Notes: generated by a model from the letters alone, not told the origin. DNA of 64,000 bases from Curtobacterium flaccumfaciens pv. betae (GCF_026241855.1 NZ_JAPJDC010000001.1:248001-312000); one strand, 5' to 3'; positions 43,613-51,903 are shown, counted from the stretch's first letter. Translations and numbers: made by a program.

Positions 43613-45262
43613 CTAGGACAATCTCGCGAGGGGGAGCACTGGCCCTCGTCGAAGGATTCCGATCAACTGAAGAGAAGTGCTGCCACGCTGGGGCGCCTCC
43701 TTGCTACGGGTTAATTTGCTCACGAAGTGCCCGTCTTCGAAATCCAGAACCGTGATATTTTGCTTCAAACGTGAGCCGGAGAATTGGCTCAAGTCAAGCA
43801 TGTAAGCCTCCGAACGGCTTCCGGCCTCATGCGCGTCGGACACGCCGCTATCAATCAGGTGAATGAGGCGAACATCCATGAGATCCGTAAGGAGTGAATA
43901 AAGCTTCGGAGCCGCTTCTTTATCGCGATATCCGACGAGGAAGTAGGTGAAGGATTGTTCGTTGAGGCAGAAGTCTCGCACGGCAGCGAGGGTTGCAAGC
44001 GTGCGCTCAGCGACGCCGCTGTTCGCGGCCATATCCTCCTCGAGTTCGTTGATCTTGGCCGAGGCGGCGTCACCCGCCGCCTGATTTACGTCCTGAACGC
44101 CCGTCGCTCGCGCCTTCGGCCGACGTAATGCTCGGTTGATAGCGCTAACCGCAAGAACCATGTAGTCACGGGGCACCGCACCTGAGGCGAGTACAAGGCG
44201 ATCGAGCGCAGACCGGTTGAAGATCCTCGCGAGAGTCGGGATGCCGACGCGTCGCGCGTATTCGGCGAGAATTCCTTCGAGAAATTCGCTTGCCTTTTCC
44301 GGGTCCTGCAGCGTTACGTCAAGATCAATCAGATCTGCGTCCTGACCACTTTGCAAACCCGTGGGGGGAGAGGCCTGCCACCAATTTGTCAAGTGACGGA
44401 TTGAAGCTATTTTCATCCAGATGTTTGCGTCCCGGAAAGCCCCGTGTAGCATGTCTAAGATTGTCGGTTGAGCATCCCGTGGCATGTAATAGAAATCGTC
44501 CACAAAAACAACCACGCGACGGCCTTCGATATCGAGGAAGGCAGACAGGGCGCGCTGAACCCGTGGGACAACTCGTTGCGCCTCCTCGATGCTCGTTTCA
44601 TCGCGAGAGAGCATGGATCGAATCTGCTCATGCATTTCATTCACGGCGAGCGTGAGTGAGGATCGCGGAGAAACTGTCCTCCGACCAGCCATCACCGAGC
44701 TCAGCACGTCGGCGATGACGAATAGGAAGACTCGCTGCGGCGTCTCATGGCGGAGTGTTTGGATGTTGGTCCAGGAATCGATTGCTGCCTCGGAAACGAT
44801 CTGGCGACGTGCTTCCATAAGAAGGGCTGATTTTCCAGCCCCGCGTCGACCGAAAACCAGATGGTGCCGACTTGCGGTGACTGTCGAAAGACTTGCGCGT
44901 GCGTCCGGAACATAGACGAGACTAGGCTCGGCGCTAGAAACTCTCGATTTCGCACTTATCAGGCGAAGAAGTTCAGCTACCTTTGGATCCTGCATGCCCT
45001 CGAATTTAGGAGCAGCCGCCACTTCGTTCGTTCCACTTTTTCGGACAACAAGGAAATAGGTGACACCGAACGCGCTCTTAAGCGCATTTTCGATCGTGTC
45101 CGACATCTCGACAAGCGAAAGGAAGTCCGCGGGGCTTACGTAAACCAGGACGTTTACTTCGTCGGGAAAATTCTTGAACTCTATGCGTGCAGGGGTGATC
45201 CCTGCCGGACCGAGCAGGCCCTCGATGATGTGCGACGCGGTTTCTTCATTTACATCGATCAT
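43613..45262 (-). CDS. AAA/STAND-like NTPase paired with HEPN gene
   Basis: 549 residues, not assignable to a named family by eye. Residues 1-75 form a small alpha/beta domain. The P-loop domain has Walker A GRRGAGKS (138-145), Walker B VVVFVDDFYY (250-259), a sensor-1-like IASIRH (285-290) and ASGAVPRDYMVL (359-370), which resembles the sensor-2 region of ORC/STAND ATPases. The last 130 residues look like a winged helix plus a beta-rich tail. The ATG overlaps the HEPN stop by four bases, so the pair is co-translated. GC is far below the neighbours and codons such as ATA, AGT and AAA are common, which indicates acquisition. A role in defence is inferred. Confidence 0.75.
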   Translation of the reverse strand: MIDVNEETASHIIEGLLGPAGITPARIEFKNFPDEVNVLVYVSPADFLSLVEMSDTIENALKSAFGVTYFLVVRKSGTNEVAAAPKFEGMQDPKVAELLRLISAKSRVSSAEPSLVYVPDARASLSTVTASRHHLVFGRRGAGKSALLMEARRQIVSEAAIDSWTNIQTLRHETPQRVFLFVIADVLSSVMAGRRTVSPRSSLTLAVNEMHEQIRSMLSRDETSIEEAQRVVPRVQRALSAFLDIEGRRVVVFVDDFYYMPRDAQPTILDMLHGAFRDANIWMKIASIRHLTNWWQASPPTGLQSGQDADLIDLDVTLQDPEKASEFLEGILAEYARRVGIPTLARIFNRSALDRLVLASGAVPRDYMVLAVSAINRALRRPKARATGVQDVNQAAGDAASAKINELEEDMAANSGVAERTLATLAAVRDFCLNEQSFTYFLVGYRDKEAAPKLYSLLTDLMDVRLIHLIDSGVSDAHEAGSRSEAYMLDLSQFSGSRLKQNITVLDFEDGHFVSKLTRSKEAPQRGSTSLQLIGILRRGPVLPLARLS

Positions 45263-45786
45263 GCGTGGGAGTTTCCTTTTGCTCGGATATAGGCGCGGGC
45301 TTCTACAACGAATGGTTTCGCGACAGGCCCGAGTCCGCGAACGATATTTCGAAAGTAGGACTGATTCGACGGATATTGATCGTAGTCAGCCTCGTTGCGA
45401 AGCGCACGCGCATCCTTCAAGTCGTTCGCGGCAATCGTCCGGGAGGGAAAGTCATGAGGGACGCCCTTTACCGAAAGGACCGTGTGTTGTTCGTGGTCAT
45501 CACCACCGTGGAACTGGAAGGCAGCGGCGCGCATGGCGTGATACATTGCATAATAGTACCGAGCTATTGCCGGGCGGCTAAGGTCGGATCGCGAACGCTC
45601 CATTCGCTCTGCCATGCGGATGAATGAATCCGCCAAAGCGAGTCGGTCGGCAACTGTGCGAGCAAGAACGTCGTCGAGTGAAGCCCCGAAGGCCGTTTCG
45701 TGGGCGACGCCTTCCTTGAACAGTTCGACTTGTTTAGTTGTCAGCTTCGTTATGCGTTGAAGCCTGGTTTCCTGGCTCGTGAGCAC
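45259..45786 (-). CDS. HEPN-domain protein
   Basis: 175 residues, all helical. The core SRPAIARYYYAMYHAMRAAAF (residues 70-90), H101, and LRNEADYDQYP (129-138) match the COG1895-type HEPN family, as found in MNT-HEPN toxin pairs. R76-x6-H83 fits a possible Rx4-6H RNase motif, but in the C-terminal helix the usual RN-x3-H is RNEADY, without the histidine, so nuclease activity is uncertain. The GTG start is preceded by AGAGGGGG. No MNT antitoxin is adjacent; instead an AAA/STAND-like NTPase follows with a four-base overlap. Base composition is AT-rich for this genome. Confidence 0.72.
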   Translation of the reverse strand: MLTSQETRLQRITKLTTKQVELFKEGVAHETAFGASLDDVLARTVADRLALADSFIRMAERMERSRSDLSRPAIARYYYAMYHAMRAAAFQFHGGDDHEQHTVLSVKGVPHDFPSRTIAANDLKDARALRNEADYDQYPSNQSYFRNIVRGLGPVAKPFVVEARAYIRAKGNSHA

Positions 45787-46006
45787 GAATCCCCCTCTGC
45801 TGATGAGCTAGCCACTTGCCAGCCTAGGGCATGAGGTAGAGACCGAGTCTTCGTTCTGCAAGGCAGTTTGCGGGACGACGGTCTACAGGCCTAGCGATTC
45901 CGGGAGGTCTCCGAAGCGTTCTACCTGAACGAACTTCGTCGTCGTTCGCGTGATTGAGCGTGTTAATCAACAGGTGTAGCGTAAGGTGCGATCAAAGGAG
46001 AACCCC
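45787..46006. other. low-GC spacer and promoter of the alcohol dehydrogenase
   Basis: The right edge of the atypical segment. It holds no gene. Near its end GTGTTAATCAACAGGTGTAG carries a TAGCGT -10 candidate (45977-45982) followed by the ribosome site AAAGGAG (45995-46001) of the dehydrogenase. Confidence 0.5.
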
Positions 46007-47125
46007 ATGCGCGCCGTCGTGTTCGAGCAGTACCAGACCTTCCCGTCCCTGACCGAGGTCCCGAAGCCCACACCCGGGCCCGGTGAGGTCCTGCTCAAGG
46101 TCGCCGGCGCCGGCGCCTGCCACTCGGACGTCGCCGTGTACCGGGAGTTCCAGCAGGGGCAGCCGGGAGCCCAGGCGCCCGCGTTCGTGCTCGGCCACGA
46201 GAACTCCGGCTGGGTCGAGGCCGTCGGCGACGGGGTCACCGGCTTCGCCGAGGGCGACGCCTACCTGGTCTACGGGCCGGTCGGCTGCGGGCACTGCTCG
46301 TACTGCTCGAAGGGGCAGGACACGTACTGCGAGAACGCCGCGACGAACCCGTACATGGGCATCGGCCTCGGGCGCGACGGTGGCATGGCGGAGTACGTCA
46401 GCGTCCCGGCGCGGAACCTCGTGCCGCTCGGGGACGCCGACCCGATCGCCGCCGCACCGCTCAGCGACGCCGCGCTCACGCCGTACCACGCGATCAAGAA
46501 CTCCCTGCCGAACCTGGCCGGTGGCGGTCGCTTCGCGCTCGTCGTCGGGCTCGGTGGCCTCGGGCAGATCGCCGTGCAGATCCTGACGGCGCTCACCGGC
46601 GCCACGGTCATCGCGACCGACATGAAGCAGGACGCGATGGACCGCGCCGCCGCCCGTGGCGCGATCACCGTCCCCGGCGGCCCGGACCAGGCCGAGCGCA
46701 TCCGCGAGATCACCGGGGGACGCGGCGTCGACGCGGCCTTCGACTTCGTCGGTGCCACCCCCACGATCAAGGTCGCGCAGGCGTCGATGGCGGTCGGCGG
46801 GCGGTTCACCGTCGTCGGGATCGCCGGCGGCACCACCGAGTGGAACTTCTTCGCGACGCCGTACGAGTCGACGATCACGAACACCTACTGGGGCACGATC
46901 GAGGACCTGCACGAGGTCGTCGCGATGTACCGCGCCGGCCAGATCGTCCCCGACGTCGAGCGGTACGCGCTGTCCGACGCACTCGAGGCGTACCGGAAGC
47001 TCGAGTCCGGGGAGCTCTCGGGCCGCGCGGTGGTCGTCCCGACGGGCGTACCTGGTCGAATCGGGCGTACCTGGTCGAATCGGGCGTACCTGGTCGAATC
47101 GGGCGTACCTGGTCAGAAATTCTGA
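46007..47125 (+). CDS. zinc alcohol dehydrogenase with repeat-encoded C-terminus
   Basis: 372 residues. Catalytic zinc ligands lie in GACHSDVAVY (C38) and LGHENSG (H). The structural zinc cysteines are in GCGHCSYCSKGQDTYC, and the NAD site is VVGLGGLGQIAVQIL. The family oxidises alcohols to aldehydes and has about 345-350 residues. Here the normal end (GELSGRAVVVP, residue 345) is followed by 27 extra residues encoded by three and a half 19-bp repeats. Since 19 is not a multiple of 3, the copies are read in all three frames (GVPGRIG, RTWSNR, AYLVESG), ending at a TGA inside the hairpin that follows. AAAGGAG supports the ATG at 46007. Confidence 0.92.
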   Translation: MRAVVFEQYQTFPSLTEVPKPTPGPGEVLLKVAGAGACHSDVAVYREFQQGQPGAQAPAFVLGHENSGWVEAVGDGVTGFAEGDAYLVYGPVGCGHCSYCSKGQDTYCENAATNPYMGIGLGRDGGMAEYVSVPARNLVPLGDADPIAAAPLSDAALTPYHAIKNSLPNLAGGGRFALVVGLGGLGQIAVQILTALTGATVIATDMKQDAMDRAAARGAITVPGGPDQAERIREITGGRGVDAAFDFVGATPTIKVAQASMAVGGRFTVVGIAGGTTEWNFFATPYESTITNTYWGTIEDLHEVVAMYRAGQIVPDVERYALSDALEAYRKLESGELSGRAVVVPTGVPGRIGRTWSNRAYLVESGVPGQKF

Positions 47126-47180
47126 CCAGGTACGCCCGATTCCACCTTCCAGTGCGGGTGTTCTGGGAAGGAACGGGCGC
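47044..47180. repeat. 19-bp tandem repeats plus hairpins, copy 1
   Basis: GGGCGTACCTGGTCGAATC is repeated exactly at 47044, 47063 and 47082. A fourth copy then turns into an 18-bp perfect inverted repeat (47101-47118 with 47120-47137, arm GGGCGTACCTGGTCAGAA). A conserved tail with TTCTGGGAAGGAACG follows. A homologous element lies at 56081. Here the repeat forms the 3' end of the dehydrogenase gene. Confidence 0.92.
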
Positions 47181-47183
47181 CGG

Positions 47184-49064
47184 TCAGCGTCCCGCTGCGT
47201 AGCCCTGCGCACCCCGCGGGTTCGCGGCGGCACCGAGGACCCCGGTGCCCGGGTCACGGGTGACGCACGACAGCCGGCCGAGGCTCCAGTCACCGCCGCG
47301 GGTCACGACGTGTCCGCGGGCCTCGAGTGCCGCGATGACCTCGTCCCCCAGGCGGTCCTCGACGACCAGGCCCGCGGGCTCCCACGTGCGCGGCCAGAAC
47401 GACCCCGGGAACGACGTGGTGTGCAGCGCCGGCGCGTCGATGGCCTGCTGCGGGGAGTACCCCCCGACGACCCAGCGCAGCAGGAACAGCAGCTGCCACT
47501 GGTCCTGCTGGTCACCGCCGGGGGAGCCGAGCGCGGCGACCGGCTGCCCGTCGCGGAGCACCAGGGTCGGGGTCAGCGTGGTGCGGGGGCGCTCGCCGGG
47601 CCGCAGGGTCGAGGCGGTGCCCGGTTCGAGCCAGGTCATCTGCAGGCGGGTGCCGAGGCAGAACCCGAGCTCGGGGATCGTCGGCGACGACTGCAGCCAT
47701 CCGCCGGACGGGGTCGCACTGACGATGTTGCCCCAGCGGTCCACGACGTCGATGTGGCACGTGTCGCCGCGGGTCTCGCCGTCGGGGGTCACGAACGGCT
47801 CGCCGCGGTCCTCGAGGGGAGCGGCCGGCGGGACCTCGGTGTCGGCTTCGGTGTCGCGGGCGACCTGCACGGTCGGTTCGCCCACCCCGACCGAACCAGA
47901 GGAGTCGTACGAGGTCCGGACCGGCGGCAGCGCGTGCTCGATCCCGGCGATCGTTCCGGGTCGGAGCTCCGCCGAGGCCCGCTCGCCGATCAGCGCACGG
48001 CGCTCGTCGGCGTAGGCGTCGGAGAGCAGGACGTCCATCGGGACCTCGCCGTCGCCGTAGAACGCCTCACGATCGGCGAGGGCGAGCTTCTGCGCCTCGA
48101 CGATCGTGTGCGCGCCGAGCTCGGTCGACGGGTCGAGCAGGGCGTCGTCGAGCGGTTCCAGCAGCCGCAGGGTCTGGAGCAGCGCCGGCCCCTGGCCCCA
48201 CGGCCCGGTCTTGGCGATCGTGCAGCCTCGGAACTCGGCGGTCGTCGCGGGTTCGTACGACGCGCGGAACGCCGCCAGGTCGGACGCCCGGATCACCCCC
48301 GCGTGGTCGGTGCCCGACGCGTGCCGGTGCGGTTCGCGGACGAACCGGTCGATCGCCTCGGCGACGAACCCCTCCGCCCACTCGGACCGGGCCGCATCGA
48401 TGCGGCCCGTCCGGCTGCCGGCACCCGCGCCTGCGTCGACCAGCCGGTCGAGCACTGCAGCGAGTGCCTCGTTGCGCACCAGGTCCCCGGGGACCGGCAC
48501 CGTGCCTCCCGGCAGCCACTGCGTGGCGGAGGTGGGCCAGTGCTGCTCGAACAGCTCGCGCACTGCGGTGATCGTCCGGATCACCGCAGGTGCGACCGGG
48601 TGGCCGTCGCGGGCGTACCCGATCGCGGGGTCGAGGACGTCGGCCAGCTCCCAGGTGCCGTGGTCGCGGAGCAGGAGCAGCCAGGCGTCGACCGCGCCGG
48701 GGACGGTCGCGGCCAGCGCGCCGGAGCCGGGGACCAGGTCGAGGCCCTCCGCGCGGTAGTGCTCCGGGGTCGCGCCCTCGGGGGCGGGGCCCTGACCGAC
48801 CAGCACCGTCGGCACGGGGTTCACGGCCGTCGCGAAGACCGCCGTCAGGTCACCGCCGGGGCCGTTCAGGTGGGGCTCCACGACCTGCAGGACGAAGGCA
48901 CCGGCAACGGCCGCGTCGAAGGCGTTGCCGCCACGCTCGAGCACTGACTGGGCCGTGGCCGTCGCCATCCAGTGCGTCGAGGCCGCCATCCCGAACGTGC
49001 CCTGCAGGTCCGGACGGGTGGTCTGCGCTGCGGGCGGGACGAAGGCGGGGTTCGGCGTCGGCAT
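47184..49064 (-). CDS. ggt: gamma-glutamyltransferase family protein
   Basis: 626 residues, an Ntn-hydrolase. The autoprocessing nucleophile should be T435 in GDTCHIDVVDRWGN, which opens the small subunit; ALGSPGGDQQ and the N-terminal GMAASTHWMATATAQSVLERGGNAFDAAVA motif are diagnostic. GGTs cleave gamma-glutamyl bonds of glutathione or transfer the glutamyl group; some actinobacterial members act on cephalosporin side chains or secondary metabolites. There is no signal peptide, so it is probably cytoplasmic. It is convergent with the alcohol dehydrogenase, whose repeat element ends 59 bases before it. Confidence 0.9.
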   Translation of the reverse strand: MPTPNPAFVPPAAQTTRPDLQGTFGMAASTHWMATATAQSVLERGGNAFDAAVAGAFVLQVVEPHLNGPGGDLTAVFATAVNPVPTVLVGQGPAPEGATPEHYRAEGLDLVPGSGALAATVPGAVDAWLLLLRDHGTWELADVLDPAIGYARDGHPVAPAVIRTITAVRELFEQHWPTSATQWLPGGTVPVPGDLVRNEALAAVLDRLVDAGAGAGSRTGRIDAARSEWAEGFVAEAIDRFVREPHRHASGTDHAGVIRASDLAAFRASYEPATTAEFRGCTIAKTGPWGQGPALLQTLRLLEPLDDALLDPSTELGAHTIVEAQKLALADREAFYGDGEVPMDVLLSDAYADERRALIGERASAELRPGTIAGIEHALPPVRTSYDSSGSVGVGEPTVQVARDTEADTEVPPAAPLEDRGEPFVTPDGETRGDTCHIDVVDRWGNIVSATPSGGWLQSSPTIPELGFCLGTRLQMTWLEPGTASTLRPGERPRTTLTPTLVLRDGQPVAALGSPGGDQQDQWQLLFLLRWVVGGYSPQQAIDAPALHTTSFPGSFWPRTWEPAGLVVEDRLGDEVIAALEARGHVVTRGGDWSLGRLSCVTRDPGTGVLGAAANPRGAQGYAAGR

Positions 49065-49313
49065 GCCACCATCTTGCGCGCTCCGGGCGTCCCGGCACCC
49101 GGGTGAGCGCTGCCGCAGCCTGCCGCCTCCGGCTCCTGCCCCGCCGCGTACCCCCGGAACTGGGGTTGTCCCCACCGCGTCAAGGGGGTTGTTTCTCCCC
49201 CCGGAAAAGGTGACCATCGTTCGGCGGCGCGTAACCGACGTGCCGCCGAACGGTCGCGCAGGGGCGCGTCCGCCACCTGGACCGCCTCCCTGCGGTCCCA
49301 GCTCAGGGAACTC
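49065..49313. promoter_or_regulatory. divergent spacer with hairpin leader of the M23 gene
   Basis: 249 bases between the GGT and M23 starts. CGTTCGGCGGC (49218-49228) pairs with GCCGCCGAACG (49242-49252) in the probable 5' leader of the peptidase gene. Upstream are C- and G-runs (GGGGTTGTCCCC, AAGGGGGTTG). No known riboswitch was recognised. Confidence 0.4.
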
Positions 49314-50504
49314 ATGCGCCGCACTTCGTCGTCTTCGGCTCGCCTCCGCCCAGTCCGCGCTCGGGTCGTCGCAGCGCTCGTCGCGCTCGCCGCCGTCGCG
49401 ACGGGGCTGGTGAGCACCGCCACCCCGGCCGCCGCCGCTCCGATCGTCTACACGGGCACCGTCGCCGCGGGCAAGACGCTCTGGCCGGGCGACTCGGTGA
49501 CCTCGAACAACGCGCAGTTCCAGCTCGTCATGCAGGGCGACGGCAACCTCGTCGAGTACGGCATCGGTCGCAAGGTGCTCTGGGCGTCGAACACGTCCGG
49601 CAAGTCCGGGGCCTTCGCGCAGATCCGGGCGAACGGCACGCTCGCCATCGTCCACAACAACGTGCGGATCGCGCTCTGGGGCGGCGCCGGGCACGTCGGC
49701 CGGAACTTCGGGGTCCGCCCGGACGGCACGATGCGCATGATCAACACGGCCAACAAGAGCGTCGTCGAGTTCCCCACGTACCAGGACAGCGTCGCCGCGG
49801 GGAACCTCATCCTGCCGGGGACGGTCCTGCGGTCCGACCGCACCAACGCCCGGACCCTCACCATGCGCGCCGACGGGGTGCTCGCACAGGTCGTGAACGG
49901 CAAGCAGGTCTGGGCGACGAAGACCGCCGGGAACGTCGGGGCCTACGCCTCGGTGCAGGCCGACGGCAACTTCGCCGTCTACTCGGCCGCGAACAAGTGG
50001 CTCTGGTCGAGTGCCACGAGCCGTGCCGGCGGCGGACGGCTCCTCGTGCAGGTCGACGGCAACGTCGTGCTCTACGGCAAGTCCGACACCCGGGCGTGGT
50101 CGACCCGCCCCGTGACCGGGCTGCTGTGGCCGGTCGCCAGCACCAAGATCTCCGGCCGGTACGGTGACGACCGCGGCGTCGGACACGTCCCGCGCTACCA
50201 CCAGGGCACCGACTCGCCCGTGGGGACCGGGACGCCCGTGTACGCCTCGGGGACCGGGACGGTCACCACCACCGTCGCGAACCACGCGTCCTACGGCAAC
50301 TACGTCGTCGTCACGTACGGCAACACCACCGTCCTCACCGCGCACCTCAGCAAGATCGGCGTGAAGCAGGGGCAGATCGTGTCGAAGGGCAACGAGGTGG
50401 GCAAGTCCGGCAACACCGGGCAGTCCACCGGGGCCCACGTGCACGTCGAGGTGCGCCAGGCCGGCTCGCTCATCGACCCGCTCTCGGTGCTGCACTTCCG
50501 GTGA
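49314..50504 (+). CDS. secreted lectin-M23 peptidase-domain protein
   Basis: 396 residues. A Tat- or Sec-like signal peptide (RRTSSSSARLRPVRARVVAALVAL..., cut near AAAAP, residue 42) is followed by two bulb-type mannose-lectin modules (about 50-150 and 155-260) with the QxDxNxVxY pattern (QGDGNLVEY, QADGNFAVY, QVDGNVVLY). From 270 an M23/LytM domain follows with HQGTDSPVG and HVHVEVRQ, the zinc ligands. The first motif keeps HxxxD (H-QGT-D). M23 domains cut peptide bridges in peptidoglycan. The lectin modules may bind wall glycans or mannosylated polymers, targeting the enzyme. Confidence 0.9.
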   Translation: MRRTSSSSARLRPVRARVVAALVALAAVATGLVSTATPAAAAPIVYTGTVAAGKTLWPGDSVTSNNAQFQLVMQGDGNLVEYGIGRKVLWASNTSGKSGAFAQIRANGTLAIVHNNVRIALWGGAGHVGRNFGVRPDGTMRMINTANKSVVEFPTYQDSVAAGNLILPGTVLRSDRTNARTLTMRADGVLAQVVNGKQVWATKTAGNVGAYASVQADGNFAVYSAANKWLWSSATSRAGGGRLLVQVDGNVVLYGKSDTRAWSTRPVTGLLWPVASTKISGRYGDDRGVGHVPRYHQGTDSPVGTGTPVYASGTGTVTTTVANHASYGNYVVVTYGNTTVLTAHLSKIGVKQGQIVSKGNEVGKSGNTGQSTGAHVHVEVRQAGSLIDPLSVLHFR

Positions 50505-50575
50505 TGCGACCGAACCGGGCGCTTCGGCTGTCAGGATCGCCGATCTCGCGACACTCCTGAAGTGAAGGGAGTGCT

Positions 50576-51040
50576 GTGACGAACGATGACTCACACCTCG
50601 TGCGCCGGATGGTCGCCGGGGACCGTAGCGCACTGGCGACCGCGTTCGACCGGTTCGCCCCGGTGCTGACGCGCTACGCGTGGGCGGTCTCCGCGACGCC
50701 GACCGACGTCGAGCGCGCCGTGCAGGAGTCGTTCCTGTCGCTCTGGCAGCACGCCGACGGCCTGTACCTGCCCACCGGTCTGCTGCTGCCGTGGCTCCTG
50801 GCCGTCTGCCGATCGCACGCCCGGACGAGTGGTGCGGACGGCATCGGCAGCGGCGGCGCTGCGTCGTTGCGCTGGGTCGAGGACGACCTGCGTGCCCTCC
50901 CCGAGACCGACCGACGACTCGTCGAGCTCTGTCTCGTCGAGGGTCGGACGTGGTCGGAAGCCGCGCAGCACCTCGGACTCCGCCCGTCAGGATCCACGCC
51001 ACGGCGGGGGTCCCGAGCGACGAAGGAGGTGCAGCGATGA
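50576..51040 (+). CDS. ECF-like RNA polymerase sigma factor
   Basis: 154 residues. Region 2 is LVRRMVAGDRSALATAFDRFAPVLTRYAWAVSATPTDVERAVQESFLSLWQHAD and region 4 is LRALPETDRRLVELCLVEGRTWSEAAQHLGLRPSGSTPRRGSRA. Both are weaker than consensus, particularly the recognition helix. It is shorter than typical ECF factors (170-200). The GTG start follows GAAGGGA. It overlaps the next gene by four bases; that membrane protein is probably its anti-sigma partner. Confidence 0.8.
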   Translation: MTNDDSHLVRRMVAGDRSALATAFDRFAPVLTRYAWAVSATPTDVERAVQESFLSLWQHADGLYLPTGLLLPWLLAVCRSHARTSGADGIGSGGAASLRWVEDDLRALPETDRRLVELCLVEGRTWSEAAQHLGLRPSGSTPRRGSRATKEVQR

Positions 51041-51873
51041 ACTCCGAGCCCCCGATCGGAGACGACCTGCAGCGGATGCTCGTCTCGATGAAGCAGAACG
51101 TGCTCGAGCGGGCCGAACCACGGAAGCGCCGTGGGCGTCGCACCGGCATCGTCATCACCGTCATCGCCCTGCTCGCCGTGGGGACGGCGGGTGGTGGCGT
51201 CGCGCTCGGGCTCATCCCGACGTCGCCCACCGAGCCCGAGCCCGCGCCGAGCGCCACCAGCCAGCCGAGCCAGACCGTCACGCCGTCGTCGGCGCCGGTC
51301 GTCGGTGAACCGACCCCGACGCCCACGCCCACGCCGACCGCCCCGCCGTACTCGGCGACGGACTGGTCGACGTGGACGATCTCGGCGGATGCCGTCGGGC
51401 CGGCGACGCTCGGCAGCCCCGCCGGGGCCGACGACGCCGCACTGCGTGCCGCGTTCTCGCCCGCGCCGCCCCTGATCGACGACAAGGGGACCGTGATCTA
51501 CCCGTTCGGTTGCCCGAACACGAACTCCAGGATCTGGGACGGACCCGGCGGCGAGCGTGTCGTCGAGATCGTCGCCGACGGCGCGGTCGGTACGATCGTC
51601 ATCCAGCAGGGGGAGGGCGCCGCACCGGGCCAGCAGGTGGGCCCGAAGACGCTCGAGGGGGTTGGTCTGGGCAGCACCCTCGCCGAGGTCAGGGGCGCCT
51701 ACCCGGACCTGGTCCAGACCCGGACGGACGCGGCGGGTGGTACCCGTGACACGTTCTGGGCGGTTCGGTCCGGCGAGCGGTACATCGTGTTCCAGGTCGG
51801 CGAGGGGAGCGGCCGCGTGGCGACCGTCTTCGTGTCCGGCACGAGCGAGCCGGTGGCCGACTACTGCTCCTGA
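51037..51873 (+). CDS. membrane protein, probable anti-sigma partner
   Basis: 278 residues: about 35 cytoplasmic residues (LQRMLVSMKQNVLERAEPRKRRGRR), one membrane helix (36-60), an extracellular Thr/Pro/Ser-rich linker (61-105) and a soluble extracellular domain with two cysteines (CPNTN near 150 and a CS C-terminus). There is no zinc-binding HxxxCxxC anti-sigma motif, so assignment as anti-sigma rests on the coupled, overlapping sigma gene. The extracellular domain, with a VGLGSTLAEVRGAYPDLVQT segment seen in stress-sensing lipoproteins, could be the sensor. Confidence 0.6.
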   Translation: MNSEPPIGDDLQRMLVSMKQNVLERAEPRKRRGRRTGIVITVIALLAVGTAGGGVALGLIPTSPTEPEPAPSATSQPSQTVTPSSAPVVGEPTPTPTPTPTAPPYSATDWSTWTISADAVGPATLGSPAGADDAALRAAFSPAPPLIDDKGTVIYPFGCPNTNSRIWDGPGGERVVEIVADGAVGTIVIQQGEGAAPGQQVGPKTLEGVGLGSTLAEVRGAYPDLVQTRTDAAGGTRDTFWAVRSGERYIVFQVGEGSGRVATVFVSGTSEPVADYCS

Positions 51874-51903
51874 CGCCCCGATTCGCGAGCTGACGTTCGC
51901 TTC

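Noticed and set aside
43606..45935. GAACGAACT at 43606-43614 and 45927-45935 as flanking direct repeats of the HEPN island
   Set aside because: Only nine bases, and the left copy overlaps a stop codon. A 2.3-kb segment can contain such a match by chance, and no integrase is present.
47184..51485. A 1,433-codon minus-strand frame extending past the GGT start
   Set aside because: Sequence upstream of 49064 is antisense to the M23 and sigma genes and has the low-complexity composition of a shadow frame.
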